DNA from: Nostoc sphaeroides
GTDB taxonomy: Bacteria; Cyanobacteriota; Cyanobacteriia; Cyanobacteriales; Nostocaceae
Length of the DNA stretch: 64,000 bases
Direction of reading: 5' to 3'
Assembly: GCF_003443655.1 (NCBI RefSeq)
Contig: NZ_CP031941.1
Location: forward strand, 2,289,501-2,353,500
Part shown: one piece after another, positions 55,357 to 63,961 of the stretch
Numbering within the stretch: position 1 is the first letter of the stretch
Layout: every line of letters begins with the position of its first letter
Position numbers and translations under genes: made by a program
The notes under the pieces: generated by a model
What the model was told of the DNA's origin: nothing
The model's input: the letters and a program-made list of their open reading frames with translations, nothing else
Database searches by the model: none

Positions 55357-55746
55357 TGTATATCTGGCAAACCCGTCATACTCATTAAGTAACCAGACAG
55401 AATTAATTGTTAACGTTTATTACGCTTGGCTTTAGCCTTGATTTTCCCTAACCCTCTTTTTAAGGCTACCGTGTATACACAAGTTTTGTCGCAGCCATAT
55501 CTTTATTAATTATTAACGCCGTGTGCAACTTTCTCTCAGACCTAACCCCCAACCCCTTCCCTACTAGCGTTGGGGAGCAAGAATCAAAGCTTCTCAGGAG
55601 TGGGGGAGAGGAATGAAAGCGGGATTTTAAGGATAAGTTGCACATCACGTTAATTAATAAATCTCGCACTGCGTTTCTATCCCGCCTCGGAATTTATTCT
55701 CTGGCGGGAAAATGGACAGGTGCAAGATATATAACTTTACCGTCTT
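55357..55746. repeat. Intergenic dispersed repeats
   Basis: An inverted-repeat element spans about 55510-55656 (ends ATTAACG..GTGTGCAACTT and its mirror). It contains a divergent copy of the CACCCCCAACCCC palindrome. No gene is supported in this 390-bp part. Confidence 0.55.
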
Positions 55747-55890
55747 AGGGACTTCCAAGTAAAAAAATATTCCATTGCTATTGTTCACTGTTGACCGTTG
55801 ACGGTTCACGAGTTTTCAGCCAACAGTCAACAGTCAACAGTCAACAGTCAACGACTTGAATGTGGAATAATTTATTTTTTGGAGTTCCCT
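55747..55890 (+). mobile_element. MITE, family A copy 4 (heptamer passenger)
   Basis: GGGACTTCCAAGT on the left and GGAGTTCCC on the right, flanked by TTA on both sides. The interior has five AACAGTC-type heptamers (the first one a variant), against three in the copy at 58230. The two copies are otherwise almost identical. Confidence 0.8.
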
Positions 55891-55966
55891 TATACCGTTT
55901 CACTTTAAGATTGATAAAGATGGCAAGCTGTTCTGAAAAATTTGGAACTTTACTAAAATAAAACCA

Positions 55967-56197
55967 ATGTCTGAAGAAAAGCCCATAAGCCCGTGGAACT
56001 ACAAACCTTGGTGGTGTCAGCCTTGGTCTATAGTTCTCACAGGTGTAACTCTGATTGGTGGTAGTTGGTTACTATTTAAAACTATCTGGCTAACAGTTCT
56101 CCTCTCTATCCCTGTAATGATATGGATGGGATTTTTTGTGTTGTTTTGGCCACAACTAATGATTCGCAGTGGGATTTTGGAGTCGTATAAGGACTAA
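55967..56197 (+). CDS. Small two-helix membrane protein (cyanobacterial conserved)
   Basis: 76 residues. The N-terminal SPWNYKPWWCQPWSI is followed by two closely spaced TM helices (about 22-39 and 43-65), ending with a short cytoplasmic tail. The size, Trp-rich start and twin helices are like short conserved cyanobacterial membrane proteins of unknown function. It is tail to tail with the SIMPL gene, 10 bp apart. Confidence 0.72.
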   Translation: MSEEKPISPWNYKPWWCQPWSIVLTGVTLIGGSWLLFKTIWLTVLLSIPVMIWMGFFVLFWPQLMIRSGILESYKD

Positions 56198-56207
56198 GGA
56201 ATGAGGA

Positions 56208-57713
56208 TTAAGTAGATTGCTGCAATCCATAAGTAGCTAGATCGAGAGTACCTGCTGAAGCTGAAGAATAAGCAATATCTAGAGAAACACTAGCTTCTAT
56301 CGTCAGAGGGCCACCAATTAAAGGAGTTGTACTACCTGCTGCAAAAGCTCTATCTGCTACTAGATTAAACTCCAAAGGAGATGGGCTAGGATTGGCAGCT
56401 GAGTTAATATCAATGTCAATAATCTTTCCGGGGGTTAACTGCAAGGTGCTAAAAACTGCATTAGCCTGAGCTTGGGCGTCTTTAACAGCTTCGCTAAGAA
56501 CCTGCAAGCGTGCCTGCTGCAATGCTTCGTCTGAGGCAGTGAAGCTTATATTCTGTATTAGATTTGCGCCTGCTTGGATAGCTGTGTCAATTGCTCCTCC
56601 GGCTCTATCTGTTGGTAACTCAAACTGAAGTGTGTTGACTCCTCTAAAGCCAGTTAGGGTTTGAGTATTATTTTCAAAGCTATAGACGGGGTTTAGTTGA
56701 ATAGATGTAGTTTGAAGTTCTTGCGCCCCAAGCTTTTGCAGCGCATCAACTACTGCTGTTGAACGTTGAGCAACTTCTTCTTGAACTTCGGTTGCGGTTT
56801 TTCCCTCTACTTGAATCCCCAATTGAACCTCAGTTAAGGTAGTGGGAACACTGACCTTTCCTTGACCGGTGACTTCCAATATCTGAGCAGTGTTTGGATT
56901 AGTGCTACCAGTCAGGGGATCGATAATCCCAAGAGCCTGCTTAATCGCACCGGTGAGATTATCAGTAGCCGAAGCGAGAGTGCCTGCTGAATTCGGAGAA
57001 TAACCGATATCTAGAGAAACGCTAGCTTCTATCGTCTGAGGGCTACCAATTATAGGAGTTGTAGTATCTGCTGCAAAAGACGCCCTATTTGCTGCTTCAA
57101 ACACCAAAGGAGATGGGCTAGGATTGGCAGCTGAGTTAATATCAATGTCAATAATCTTTCCGGGGGTTAACTGCAAGGTACTAAAAACTGCATTAGCCTG
57201 AGCTTGGGCGTCTTTAACAGCTTCGCTAAGAACCTGCAAGCGTGCCTGCTGCAATGCTTCGTCTGAGGCAGTAAAGTTTATATTCTGTATTAGATTCGCA
57301 CCTGCTTGGATAGCTGTGTCAATTGCTCCTCCAGCTCTATCTGTTGGTAACTCAAACTGAAGTGTGTTGACTCCTCTAAAGCCGATTAGGGTTTGAGTAT
57401 TATTTTCAAAGCTAAAGACGGGGTTTAGTTGAATAGATGTAGTTTGAAGTTCTTGCGCCCCAAGCTTTTGCAGCACATCAACTACTGCTGTTGAACGTCG
57501 AGCAACTTCTTCTTGAACTTCGGTTGCGGTTTTTCCCTCTACTTGAATCCCCAATTGAACCTCAGTTAAAGTAGTGGGAACCGTTACCTCTCCTTGACCA
57601 GTGACTTCCAATATCTGAGCAGGAGCAGTGTTTGGATTAGTGCTACCAGTCAGGGGAGCGATGATCACAAGAGCCTGCTCACTCACAACTGTGAGATTAT
57701 TTGTGTTAGCCAT
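56208..57713 (-). CDS. Tandem double-SIMPL (DUF541) domain protein
   Basis: 501 residues from the ATG at 57713, with AAGGAG 9 nt upstream; the frame extends 27 codons further but without a start signal. Two SIMPL domains (about 20-240 and 265-490) each read ILEVTGQGxVxVPTTLTEVQLGIQVEGKTATEVQEEVA, then VVDxLQKLGAQELQTTSIQLNPV, FRGVNTLQFELPTDRAGGAID and QARLQVLSEAVKDAQAQANAVF. The halves are almost identical, including DNA. No signal peptide is visible at this start, unlike most SIMPL proteins, which are periplasmic. Function unknown. Confidence 0.85.
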   Translation of the reverse strand: MANTNNLTVVSEQALVIIAPLTGSTNPNTAPAQILEVTGQGEVTVPTTLTEVQLGIQVEGKTATEVQEEVARRSTAVVDVLQKLGAQELQTTSIQLNPVFSFENNTQTLIGFRGVNTLQFELPTDRAGGAIDTAIQAGANLIQNINFTASDEALQQARLQVLSEAVKDAQAQANAVFSTLQLTPGKIIDIDINSAANPSPSPLVFEAANRASFAADTTTPIIGSPQTIEASVSLDIGYSPNSAGTLASATDNLTGAIKQALGIIDPLTGSTNPNTAQILEVTGQGKVSVPTTLTEVQLGIQVEGKTATEVQEEVAQRSTAVVDALQKLGAQELQTTSIQLNPVYSFENNTQTLTGFRGVNTLQFELPTDRAGGAIDTAIQAGANLIQNISFTASDEALQQARLQVLSEAVKDAQAQANAVFSTLQLTPGKIIDIDINSAANPSPSPLEFNLVADRAFAAGSTTPLIGGPLTIEASVSLDIAYSSASAGTLDLATYGLQQST

Positions 57714-57879
57714 CTTATTCTCCTTGCTTAAATGATGTTTGAAACCTGTTGATGTTTTAATCTTAGAGGATGTCTGAAAAGTAAGAAAGCTCACTCACCG
57801 ATATCCTCTCAGTAGAAAAAATACTTAAGGATGACAGCGTGACGAGAGACATGAATCCACCGTACCTAATTAACTTTCA
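57714..57879. other. Leader of the SIMPL gene and spacer
   Basis: No gene. It contains the 5' leader of the SIMPL gene and sequence next to a transposase remnant. Confidence 0.4.
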
Positions 57880-57990
57880 TCGCCGCAGTGGGAATTGCTA
57901 TGGGGACTGATTCCAGCAGCTAGAAAAGGCGGTATAAAACGCAATGCTGACATGTTAGCAGACAATCTTTTAAAGCCATCTGCGACTTAA
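57880..57990 (+). pseudogene. IS5-family transposase, N-terminal remnant
   Basis: An open frame encodes SPQWELLWGLIPAARKGG followed by IKRNADM and then diverges to a TAA at 57988. The pattern LT..QWELI.PLIP.A..GGR.R.VDM is the usual beginning of IS5-family (DUF4096) transposases. Only about 25 codons are homologous. It ends 7 bp before a family C MITE. Confidence 0.6.
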
Positions 57991-57997
57991 TATTACT

Positions 57998-58131
57998 AGG
58001 ACTTACGCATCAGTAACGAAAAATCAAGGGTTTGGGCTGGACATTGGTCATCGGGCATTGGGCATAGAAAATTCACCGATGCCCCATTGCCTATGCCCAA
58101 CTCAACGAAATAATTGTACTGCGTAAGTCCT
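57998..58131. mobile_element. MITE, family C copy 3
   Basis: 134 bp with ends AGGACTTACGCA and TGCGTAAGTCCT. The passenger is a mirror of CATTGGGCATAG/CTATGCCCAA and CATCGG/CCGATG words, different from the other copies. Confidence 0.75.
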
Positions 58132-58229
58132 GATTACGTAACAAGTTTGTCGAATTTAAGAGGGCCATAATTGTAGCAATTAAGGCACTGTTACCATCTG
58201 GTACGCCGAAAAGCTGAAACCGATTACTA

Positions 58230-58359
58230 AGGGACTTCCAAGTAAAAAAATATTCCATTGCTATTGTTCACTGTTGACCGTTGACGGTTCACGAGTTTTC
58301 AGTCAACAGTCAACAGTCAACGACTTGAATGTGGAATAATTTATTTTTTGGAGTTCCCT
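58230..58359 (+). mobile_element. MITE, family A copy 5 (heptamer passenger)
   Basis: GGGACTTCC and GGAGTTCCC ends, TAA on both sides. It is nearly identical to the copy at 55747 but two heptamers (14 bp) shorter. Confidence 0.8.
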
Positions 58360-58672
58360 AAAACTGTATCAATCGCTGCTTTAAACCAAATTAATTGGTA
58401 TAAAGCGAAGTTACTGAAAAAAGAATTAAGCTCCAGGCTTTGAGTTTTCCTATATCGAATCATCTCTGCGCTTCTGTGCAGAGATGATCGAGAGCGATCG
58501 CTCAAGCAGATGGTGAAAAAAGGCAAGAAGATGCCCAAGGCGAAGCATTAGAAGCACTTGCAAAAGGAAACGTCGAAATCGTTGCTGTAGCGAGAAAAAG
58601 TAAGTTCAGTTTTGTACCCCTACTCTTAAAGCTATTGCCTGAAGGGAACGGCAAAACTCGGTGTCTGTCCTG
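58360..58672. other. Intergenic region with hairpin and possible gene fragment
   Basis: A hairpin ATCATCTCTGC/GCAGAGATGAT is at about 58459-58487. After it a + strand frame is open for about 60 codons (AIAQADGEKRQEDAQGEALE, then ALAKGNVEIVAVARK) to a stop at 58674, with no start codon. It looks like the tail of a decayed gene, but I cannot name it. Confidence 0.4.
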
Positions 58673-59263
58673 CTAATTTACCACTTGGCTGCCATGACTG
58701 CGAGGATCATCTTGATTAGCCGTTGGTGCTACTGGGGCTGAAAATTTGGAAACTTTGCCGCTAGCTTGAGCATAAGGGAGAGACGAACCAGTAACTAAAG
58801 CTTCTAAGTTGCTAGCCATAATCGTCCGGGGTTGATCGCCGATCGCTTGGGCTATGGTTTCCCCTTGCTGACTCAAAAATACAAAATGGGGAATCCCATC
58901 TACCCGATATTTCAACATCTCTGGTAGCCACTTGGTATTATCCACATTCAGCATCACAAAATTCATCTTGTCAGCATACTCTGTTTCCAGTTGAGTGATA
59001 TCTGGTGCCATTTTCTGACAGACAGTACACCAATCAGCATAAAACTCTACTAGAGATGGTTTGCCGTTGCTGATTGCTACTTCTAGCGGTGTGGACGTAT
59101 CACTTAACTTGGCTAGAGTTGCCGAGGTTGTTTCAGTTCGCAATCCTAAAACGAGGGCAACGCTAAGGGCGATCGCTACCATTACAATTAAAAAGTTTCT
59201 CAAACGCTTCCCGAAGTTGGATTCAGACTTATCGGGAGAATTAACAGGTGAATCAGTACTCAT
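58673..59263 (-). CDS. txlA: Thioredoxin-like thylakoid protein TxlA (HCF164 homologue)
   Basis: 196 residues: a TM anchor at about 24-42, then a thioredoxin domain with FYADWCTVCQKMAP (active site WCTVC), NFVMLNVDN, and the cis-Pro loop DGIPHFVFL. The C-terminal 35 residues are a Pro/Ser/Gln tail. TxlA/HCF164 proteins pass reducing equivalents across the thylakoid or plasma membrane for cytochrome maturation, together with CcdA. No ccdA is adjacent. Confidence 0.92.
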   Translation of the reverse strand: MSTDSPVNSPDKSESNFGKRLRNFLIVMVAIALSVALVLGLRTETTSATLAKLSDTSTPLEVAISNGKPSLVEFYADWCTVCQKMAPDITQLETEYADKMNFVMLNVDNTKWLPEMLKYRVDGIPHFVFLSQQGETIAQAIGDQPRTIMASNLEALVTGSSLPYAQASGKVSKFSAPVAPTANQDDPRSHGSQVVN

Positions 59264-59455
59264 AAGAAAATTATTAAAACTTATTAAGCAATTTCTTCTT
59301 TAGTTTAGCTGACTCCAACCGCTCTTTAACTCTCCACCTTTAGCTAATTCGCCAAAAGCCCCACTTCCTAGCAATTTTTCATCTTTTTAATATGTAATTT
59401 GATACTCAAAATGGGTATTACAAATAAGTACTTTAGATGAAATAGGTTTTAAAAG

Positions 59456-60010
59456 ATGATTTTAAGCATCAGTTATACCAGTGCTGTGTGTGCCGTATTT
59501 TTATTAGTCAGCGTTGGTAGCTTTCATACGTCAGCCATAGCTACTGTAAATAACCAATCTCAACTGATAGCACAGCAGAGTAAAACTCAGCCACACCCAG
59601 TTTTCAAATCTATTTTGCCCAAATTAAAGCAGAAGACTCAGATTCGGATTCTATTGCCGAAGTTTATTCCTGAGTCGGATGGGGAAAATCCAATTTACGC
59701 GATTATAGAAGCTGCTACGCAAAAAAAGTACGAAATTTTACTGGGTTTCAGTCCCGATTGTACTGGTGGAACTGCCTGTCGTTTGGGCGTTGTTTATGCT
59801 GAAGCTGTAACCCGCAAAACACCCCGCCTTACTGGTAAACCTGTATCTTTAGCTAAGGGCATCACTGGCTATTTTGTGGATTCTACTTGTGGTGCTAATT
59901 GCTCAGATGCTACCTTGACTTGGAGACAACAGGGTGTGCAATATGTTGTTGGTTTAAAAGCAGGCGATCGCACTTCTTTGGTAAAAATGGCTAATTCTGC
60001 GATTAATTAA
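59456..60010 (+). CDS. Exported protein with two Cys pairs, unknown function
   Basis: 184 residues with a signal peptide (about 1-29, AIA cleavage). The mature part contains FSPDCTGGTACRLG and STCGANCSDATLTW, two closely spaced Cys pairs likely forming disulfides, and a beta-rich pattern ending GVQYVVGLKAGDRTSLVKMAN. I recognise no family. It is monocistronic. Confidence 0.7.
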   Translation: MILSISYTSAVCAVFLLVSVGSFHTSAIATVNNQSQLIAQQSKTQPHPVFKSILPKLKQKTQIRILLPKFIPESDGENPIYAIIEAATQKKYEILLGFSPDCTGGTACRLGVVYAEAVTRKTPRLTGKPVSLAKGITGYFVDSTCGANCSDATLTWRQQGVQYVVGLKAGDRTSLVKMANSAIN

Positions 60011-60352
60011 TTCTGTAGGTTTCAGTTACGGCAAGTTTTGTGGCGGTGTCTAAATCTCTGTTACAAAACTTAATTAATAATTACGTTAGCGCAGACCTAA
60101 TATTTACAGCAAATCCAAAAAATATTTCAACTTTTGTTGGCTCTATTTTCTTGTATTAGATGAATAATCGATGGCACTTCAGTTGTGGTAAATCCAGATG
60201 CATAGAATTTTTTAGCTTTCAACAATAGATCCACAACATCTTAACGTTTAGCAATTTTCCTGAATAAAAAGTAATATTAAATTTCCATAAAGTTATTGTG
60301 TAATCTTTGAAAATCTAGTGACAGATGATACATTTTGAGGTAGAGGTGCAAG
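60011..60352. other. Intergenic region, nothing recognised
   Basis: 342 bp, AT-rich towards the end. No repeats or remnants were seen. AGAGGTGCAAG precedes the next ATG at 60353. Confidence 0.4.
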
Positions 60353-61135
60353 ATGGAAAGATATTTGAAAGTACTAAGACTATTTTGGAGCGCTGCGATC
60401 GCAGCAGAGTTGGAATATCGGATTAACTTTTTCATCGCTACCCTCAGCAGCTTGGGAAATCTAGTGGGTAGCCTCTTTGGACTATTCTTGTTTTACCGGA
60501 CTGGTTATACTTTTAGTGGCTGGTCATGGGAGGCAGCTTTAGTAGTTCTAGGAATTTTTACCTTACTACAAGGATTTTCTGCTACTTTTTTAGCGTCGAA
60601 CTTGAATCGCATTGTCCGCCATGTCCAAGAAGGCACTTTGGACTTTATATTATTAAAACCTATCCGCAGTCAGTTTTGGCTTTCCACCCATACCCTGTCA
60701 CCTTGGGGACTGCCGGATATAATTTTTGGTAGTATTGTGATTGGCTATGCAGGTAAACACCTCGGTGTAGGGATAGACGACTATCTAGTTGGTGTGCTGC
60801 CGTTATTGTTCAGCTTTGTGATTCTGTACAGCCTGTGGTTTATGCTGGGAGCGACAAGTATCTGGTTCGTAAAAATATACAACGCTACCGAAGTGCTGCG
60901 TGGTTTGTTGGAAGCTGGCCGATATCCCATCGCAGCATATCCTACTGCTTACCGCTTTTTCTTCACCTTTGTGATGCCAGTCGGTTTTTTAACTACTGTA
61001 CCAGCCGAAGCGCTACTGGGTCGGAGTGAAATTAGCTGGTTGATAGGTGCGGCAATATTAGCAGTAACGTTGTTTTTCGCCTCAACTTGGTTTTGGCGAT
61101 TTGCGTTGCGGTTTTATACCAGTGCTTCGAGTTAG
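60353..61135 (+). CDS. ABC-2-type transporter permease (ABC2_membrane_6-like)
   Basis: 260 residues with six TM helices. Marks are RLFWSAAIAAELEYRINFFIA, GFSATFLASNLNRIVRHVQEGTLDFILLKPI and SLWFMLGATSIWFVKI. It matches the ABC-2 subfamily that typically comes as two permeases plus an ATPase; neither partner is adjacent, so this subunit must assemble with proteins encoded elsewhere. The substrate is unknown. It ends 30 bp before a tRNA gene on the opposite strand. Confidence 0.85.
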   Translation: MERYLKVLRLFWSAAIAAELEYRINFFIATLSSLGNLVGSLFGLFLFYRTGYTFSGWSWEAALVVLGIFTLLQGFSATFLASNLNRIVRHVQEGTLDFILLKPIRSQFWLSTHTLSPWGLPDIIFGSIVIGYAGKHLGVGIDDYLVGVLPLLFSFVILYSLWFMLGATSIWFVKIYNATEVLRGLLEAGRYPIAAYPTAYRFFFTFVMPVGFLTTVPAEALLGRSEISWLIGAAILAVTLFFASTWFWRFALRFYTSASS

Positions 61136-61165
61136 AGAGCTACAGCAACGCCTTTCAACTAAAAA

Positions 61166-61239
61166 TCGGGATGACTGGATTCGAACCAGCGGCCCCTTCG
61201 TCCCGAACGAAGTGCGCTACCAAGCTGCGCCACATCCCG
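61166..61239 (-). tRNA. tRNA-Pro (CGG)
   Basis: 74 nt on the minus strand. Acceptor arm CGGGATG/CATCCCG with discriminator A, D-loop AGCTTGGTAGCGC, anticodon arm CTTCG-TTCGGGA-CGAAG with anticodon CGG, and T-arm GCTGGTTCGAATCCAGT. The CCA end is not encoded. Confidence 0.96.
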
Positions 61240-61309
61240 CCATAAAAATGGCATTGTAAATTAAGAATATCACAACGCGTGCCAAATAGCAGAATTAGAT
61301 CCACATCTA

Positions 61310-61470
61310 GGGAGCATCCCAAATGTGCAAGTTTATTTTTATACGGGATTTTGGCTTAGAACAATAATGAAATAACGAACCGCCAAGGACGCCAAGAGCG
61401 CCAAGGAAAGAGGTTTGTACAGGGTTTTTGTGTCAGTCCTGTAGCTTTTGGCTTGCATTGGGATGCTCCC
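61310..61470. mobile_element. MITE, family F with 8-bp target duplication
   Basis: 161 bp with ends GGGAGCATCCCAA and TTGGGATGCTCCC. CACATCTA is repeated on both sides (61302-61309, 61471-61478). The passenger AACGAACCGCCAAGGACGCC is the reverse complement of that in the family C element at 37273. Confidence 0.85.
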
Positions 61471-61554
61471 CACATCTATATATATACGATCGCTTCACCC
61501 AAGGCTTTGCTTGCTACGATTAAATTTGTATAACTCTAGTGGTAAAAGCGGATT

Positions 61555-62445
61555 GTGACTGTAAAACCAGACTGGTTGCGGGTAAAAGCACCTGGGCGTG
61601 AGCGCATTGGTAACGTTAAAGATATTTTGCGGGATTTAGCCCTCAATACAGTTTGTGAGGAAGCGTCCTGTCCAAATATTGGTGAATGCTTCAATGCTGG
61701 TACTGCCACGTTTTTGATTATGGGCCCGGCTTGTACACGCGCTTGTCCCTACTGCGATATTGATTTTGAGAAAAAACCCAAACCACTAGACCCCACAGAA
61801 CCTGCACGACTAGCAGAAGCCGTTCGCCGCATGAAACTTAACCATGTTGTGATCACTTCTGTAAACCGAGATGATCTGGCCGATGGTGGTGCGTCTCAGT
61901 TTATAGCCTGTATTAATGCGGTTCGCACTGTTTCACCCAACACCACAATTGAGGTACTAATTCCTGACTTGTGCGGTAATTGGAATGCTCTAGAGTTGAT
62001 TCTACAAGCTGCGCCAGAGGTATTAAACCACAATACAGAAACTGTTCCCCGCCTGTATCGTCGGGTGCGTCCCCAAGGAAACTACGATCGCACATTAGAA
62101 TTATTGCACCGCTCTCGCCAAGTTTGTCCTAACACATACACTAAATCCGGTATCATGGTTGGACTCGGTGAAACTGATGCTGAAATTCGCCAAGTCATGC
62201 AAGACTTGCGAACTGTGGATTGCGACATTTTGACCATTGGGCAATACCTCCAACCCAGTCAAAAACACTTGCAAGTAAATGAATTTATCAACCCAGAACA
62301 ATTTGCTGCTTGGAAGGCATTCGGCGAAGAAATCGGATTTTTACAAGTTGTTTCTTCACCATTGACAAGAAGTTCATATCATGCTGAACAAGTCAGGGAA
62401 TTAATGGAACGTTATCCCCGCTCAAAAGTTAGGAGTTATGAGTGA
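61555..62445 (+). CDS. lipA: Lipoyl synthase
   Basis: 296 residues from a GTG at 61555. Two Fe-S cluster motifs are complete: auxiliary C34-x4-C39-x5-C45 ([12 protein letters not shown]) and radical-SAM C60-x3-C64-x2-C67 (CTRACPYC). Other marks are [57 protein letters not shown] and the C-terminal SSYHA region carrying the serine ligand. It inserts sulfur into octanoyl groups of lipoyl domains. It overlaps gpsA by 8 bp (ATGAGTGA), so the two are translationally coupled. Confidence 0.97.
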   Translation: MTVKPDWLRVKAPGRERIGNVKDILRDLALNTVCEEASCPNIGECFNAGTATFLIMGPACTRACPYCDIDFEKKPKPLDPTEPARLAEAVRRMKLNHVVITSVNRDDLADGGASQFIACINAVRTVSPNTTIEVLIPDLCGNWNALELILQAAPEVLNHNTETVPRLYRRVRPQGNYDRTLELLHRSRQVCPNTYTKSGIMVGLGETDAEIRQVMQDLRTVDCDILTIGQYLQPSQKHLQVNEFINPEQFAAWKAFGEEIGFLQVVSSPLTRSSYHAEQVRELMERYPRSKVRSYE

Positions 62446-63385
62446 GCAGATGTACTCCAACTCAAAACTTTCTGTTGCAATTCTTGGTGCAGGTGCTTGG
62501 GGTGCATCTCTGGCAAATCTGGCCACAGCAAATGGTCATCAGGTGCGCGTCTGGTCGCGTCAAGGTTCCCAAACTATCCAAGCAGTTTTAAAAGATGCCC
62601 AAATAGTTTTGTCCGCTATCTCGATGATTGGTGTGAGAGATGTTGCTTCGCAAGTCCAGTCTTTCACCCTATCTCCAGAGACAATTTTTGTCACAGCGAC
62701 GAAAGGCTTAGACCCCCAAACCACTTGCACACCGTCGCAAATTTGGCAAACAGTATTCCCTAACCATGCAGTGGTTGTTTTGTCTGGGCCTAATTTATCA
62801 AAAGAAATTCAAATGGAATTACCAGCAGCCACGGTGGTAGCCAGTAATATCCCCACGGCTGCGGAAATAGTGCAGTTAGTATTTTCTTCTGGGCGTTTTC
62901 GGGTATATACCAATCCCGATCCCTTGGGCGTGGAATTGGGGGGAACACTGAAAAATGTGATTGCGATCGCAGCCGGTGTGTGCGATGGTTTACAACTAGG
63001 AACCAATGCCAAAGCTGCTTTAGTCACCCGTGGGCTTACAGAAATGGTTCGCATCGGTAACAACTGGGGTGCGAAGACGGAAACATTTTATGGTTTATCA
63101 GGTCTAGGAGATTTGTTAGCAACCTGCAATAGTCCCTTAAGTCGCAATTACCAAGTCGGCTACCAGCTAGCTGGCGGTAAGTCACTTACAGAAACTCTCG
63201 CAAATTTACAAGGAACTGCTGAAGGAGTGAACACTTGTCAGGTTCTGATGCAACGAGCCAAGCAACAAAATATTCCTGTTCCAATTACTGAGCAAGTTTA
63301 TCGTTTACTTCAAGGCGAAATCACACCCCGACAAGCACTTGATGAACTGATGCTGCGAGATATCAAGCCAGAGTACAACTACTAG
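62438..63385 (+). CDS. gpsA: Glycerol-3-phosphate dehydrogenase [NAD(P)+]
   Basis: 315 residues. NAD(P) motif [20 protein letters not shown] (14-33), [53 protein letters not shown] (catalytic Lys region) and [20 protein letters not shown] are all present. The stretch after VWSRQGS is shorter than in E. coli GpsA, as in other cyanobacteria. It makes sn-glycerol-3-phosphate for membrane lipids. The stop codon lies within the left inverted repeat (63378-63390) of a small repeat element. Confidence 0.96.
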   Translation: MSEQMYSNSKLSVAILGAGAWGASLANLATANGHQVRVWSRQGSQTIQAVLKDAQIVLSAISMIGVRDVASQVQSFTLSPETIFVTATKGLDPQTTCTPSQIWQTVFPNHAVVVLSGPNLSKEIQMELPAATVVASNIPTAAEIVQLVFSSGRFRVYTNPDPLGVELGGTLKNVIAIAAGVCDGLQLGTNAKAALVTRGLTEMVRIGNNWGAKTETFYGLSGLGDLLATCNSPLSRNYQVGYQLAGGKSLTETLANLQGTAEGVNTCQVLMQRAKQQNIPVPITEQVYRLLQGEITPRQALDELMLRDIKPEYNY

Positions 63386-63464
63386 TACAGTTAAAATGAA
63401 TACAGCGTAAGAGTTTCGGTCATTTGGGATGGGTGGTTTATTTACGCCGTGCTGTACTAGTAGT
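63378..63464. mobile_element. Small inverted-repeat element with ACTACTAGTACAG ends
   Basis: Perfect 13-base ends ACTACTAGTACAG and CTGTACTAGTAGT, 87 bp, with inner CAGCGTAA/TTTACGCCG. The left end overlaps the last codons and stop of gpsA. Confidence 0.65.
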
Positions 63465-63465
63465 C

Positions 63466-63554
63466 TGTCTCATAAGTTCTGATTGATTAGTTTGTTACCA
63501 AAACCCTGTAGAGACGCGAAATTTCGCGTCTTTACAACTAATGGGACAGACCAC
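63466..63554. mobile_element. MITE, family E copy 2
   Basis: GTCTGTCTCATAAG on the left, TGGGACAGAC on the right, with the hairpin AGACGCGAAATTTCGCGTCT inside. It directly abuts the preceding inverted-repeat element. It is a close relative of 52926. Its interior hairpin is also inside the family J element at 48492. Confidence 0.65.
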
Positions 63555-63711
63555 TAGTTAGAAGTCAACTATGCTGGGTAACTAAGTTTGTAGTAAGGAC
63601 TTTAGTCCTTATATTAACCACTGAGTGCTTACTACATACCAGGCTTTCGTTAGCCTGATGGACAGTAATAGTCTGTCAAGAAATAATTGACGGATAGATT
63701 CTTTGTAGAGA

Positions 63712-63903
63712 CGGCGATTTATCGCGTCTCCCTAACGGCGATTTATCGCGTCTCCCTAACGGCGATTTATCGCGTCTCCCTAACGGCGATTTATCGCGTC
63801 TCCCTAACGGCGATTTATCGCGTCTCCCTAACGGCGATTTATCGCGTCTCCCTAACGGCGATTTATCGCGTCTCCCTAACGGCGATTTATCGCGTCTCCC
63901 TAA
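63712..63903 (+). repeat. 24-bp tandem repeat, 8 copies
   Basis: Eight exact copies of CGGCGATTTATCGCGTCT plus CCCTAA. Each unit holds a short palindromic core (GCGATTTATCGC). Because 24 is divisible by three, a frame through it encodes a repeated TAIYRVSL octapeptide; this is probably not a gene, as it lacks a ribosome-binding site and flanking homology. Confidence 0.92.
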
Positions 63904-63918
63904 CTAATATGCAAAAGG

Positions 63919-63961
63919 ACGCGGGGACAGGAGAGAGTATTTAATAACTCCCCCGCGTTTT
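63919..63961 (+). terminator. GC-rich hairpin with T-run
   Basis: Arms ACGCGGGG and CCCCCGCGT enclose a 23-nt loop and are followed by TTTT. It may be a terminator of a transcript crossing the 24-bp array, or another interspersed repeat. No gene is seen in the last 40 bp. Confidence 0.5.

Noticed and set aside
58488..58676. An open + strand frame of about 60 codons overlapping the txlA stop
   Set aside because: It looks protein-like but has no start codon and no family that I recognise; kept only as a note in the intergenic entry.
63687..63944. A frame encoding a repeated TAIYRVSL octapeptide
   Set aside because: It arises from a 24-bp non-coding tandem repeat; no ribosome-binding site.
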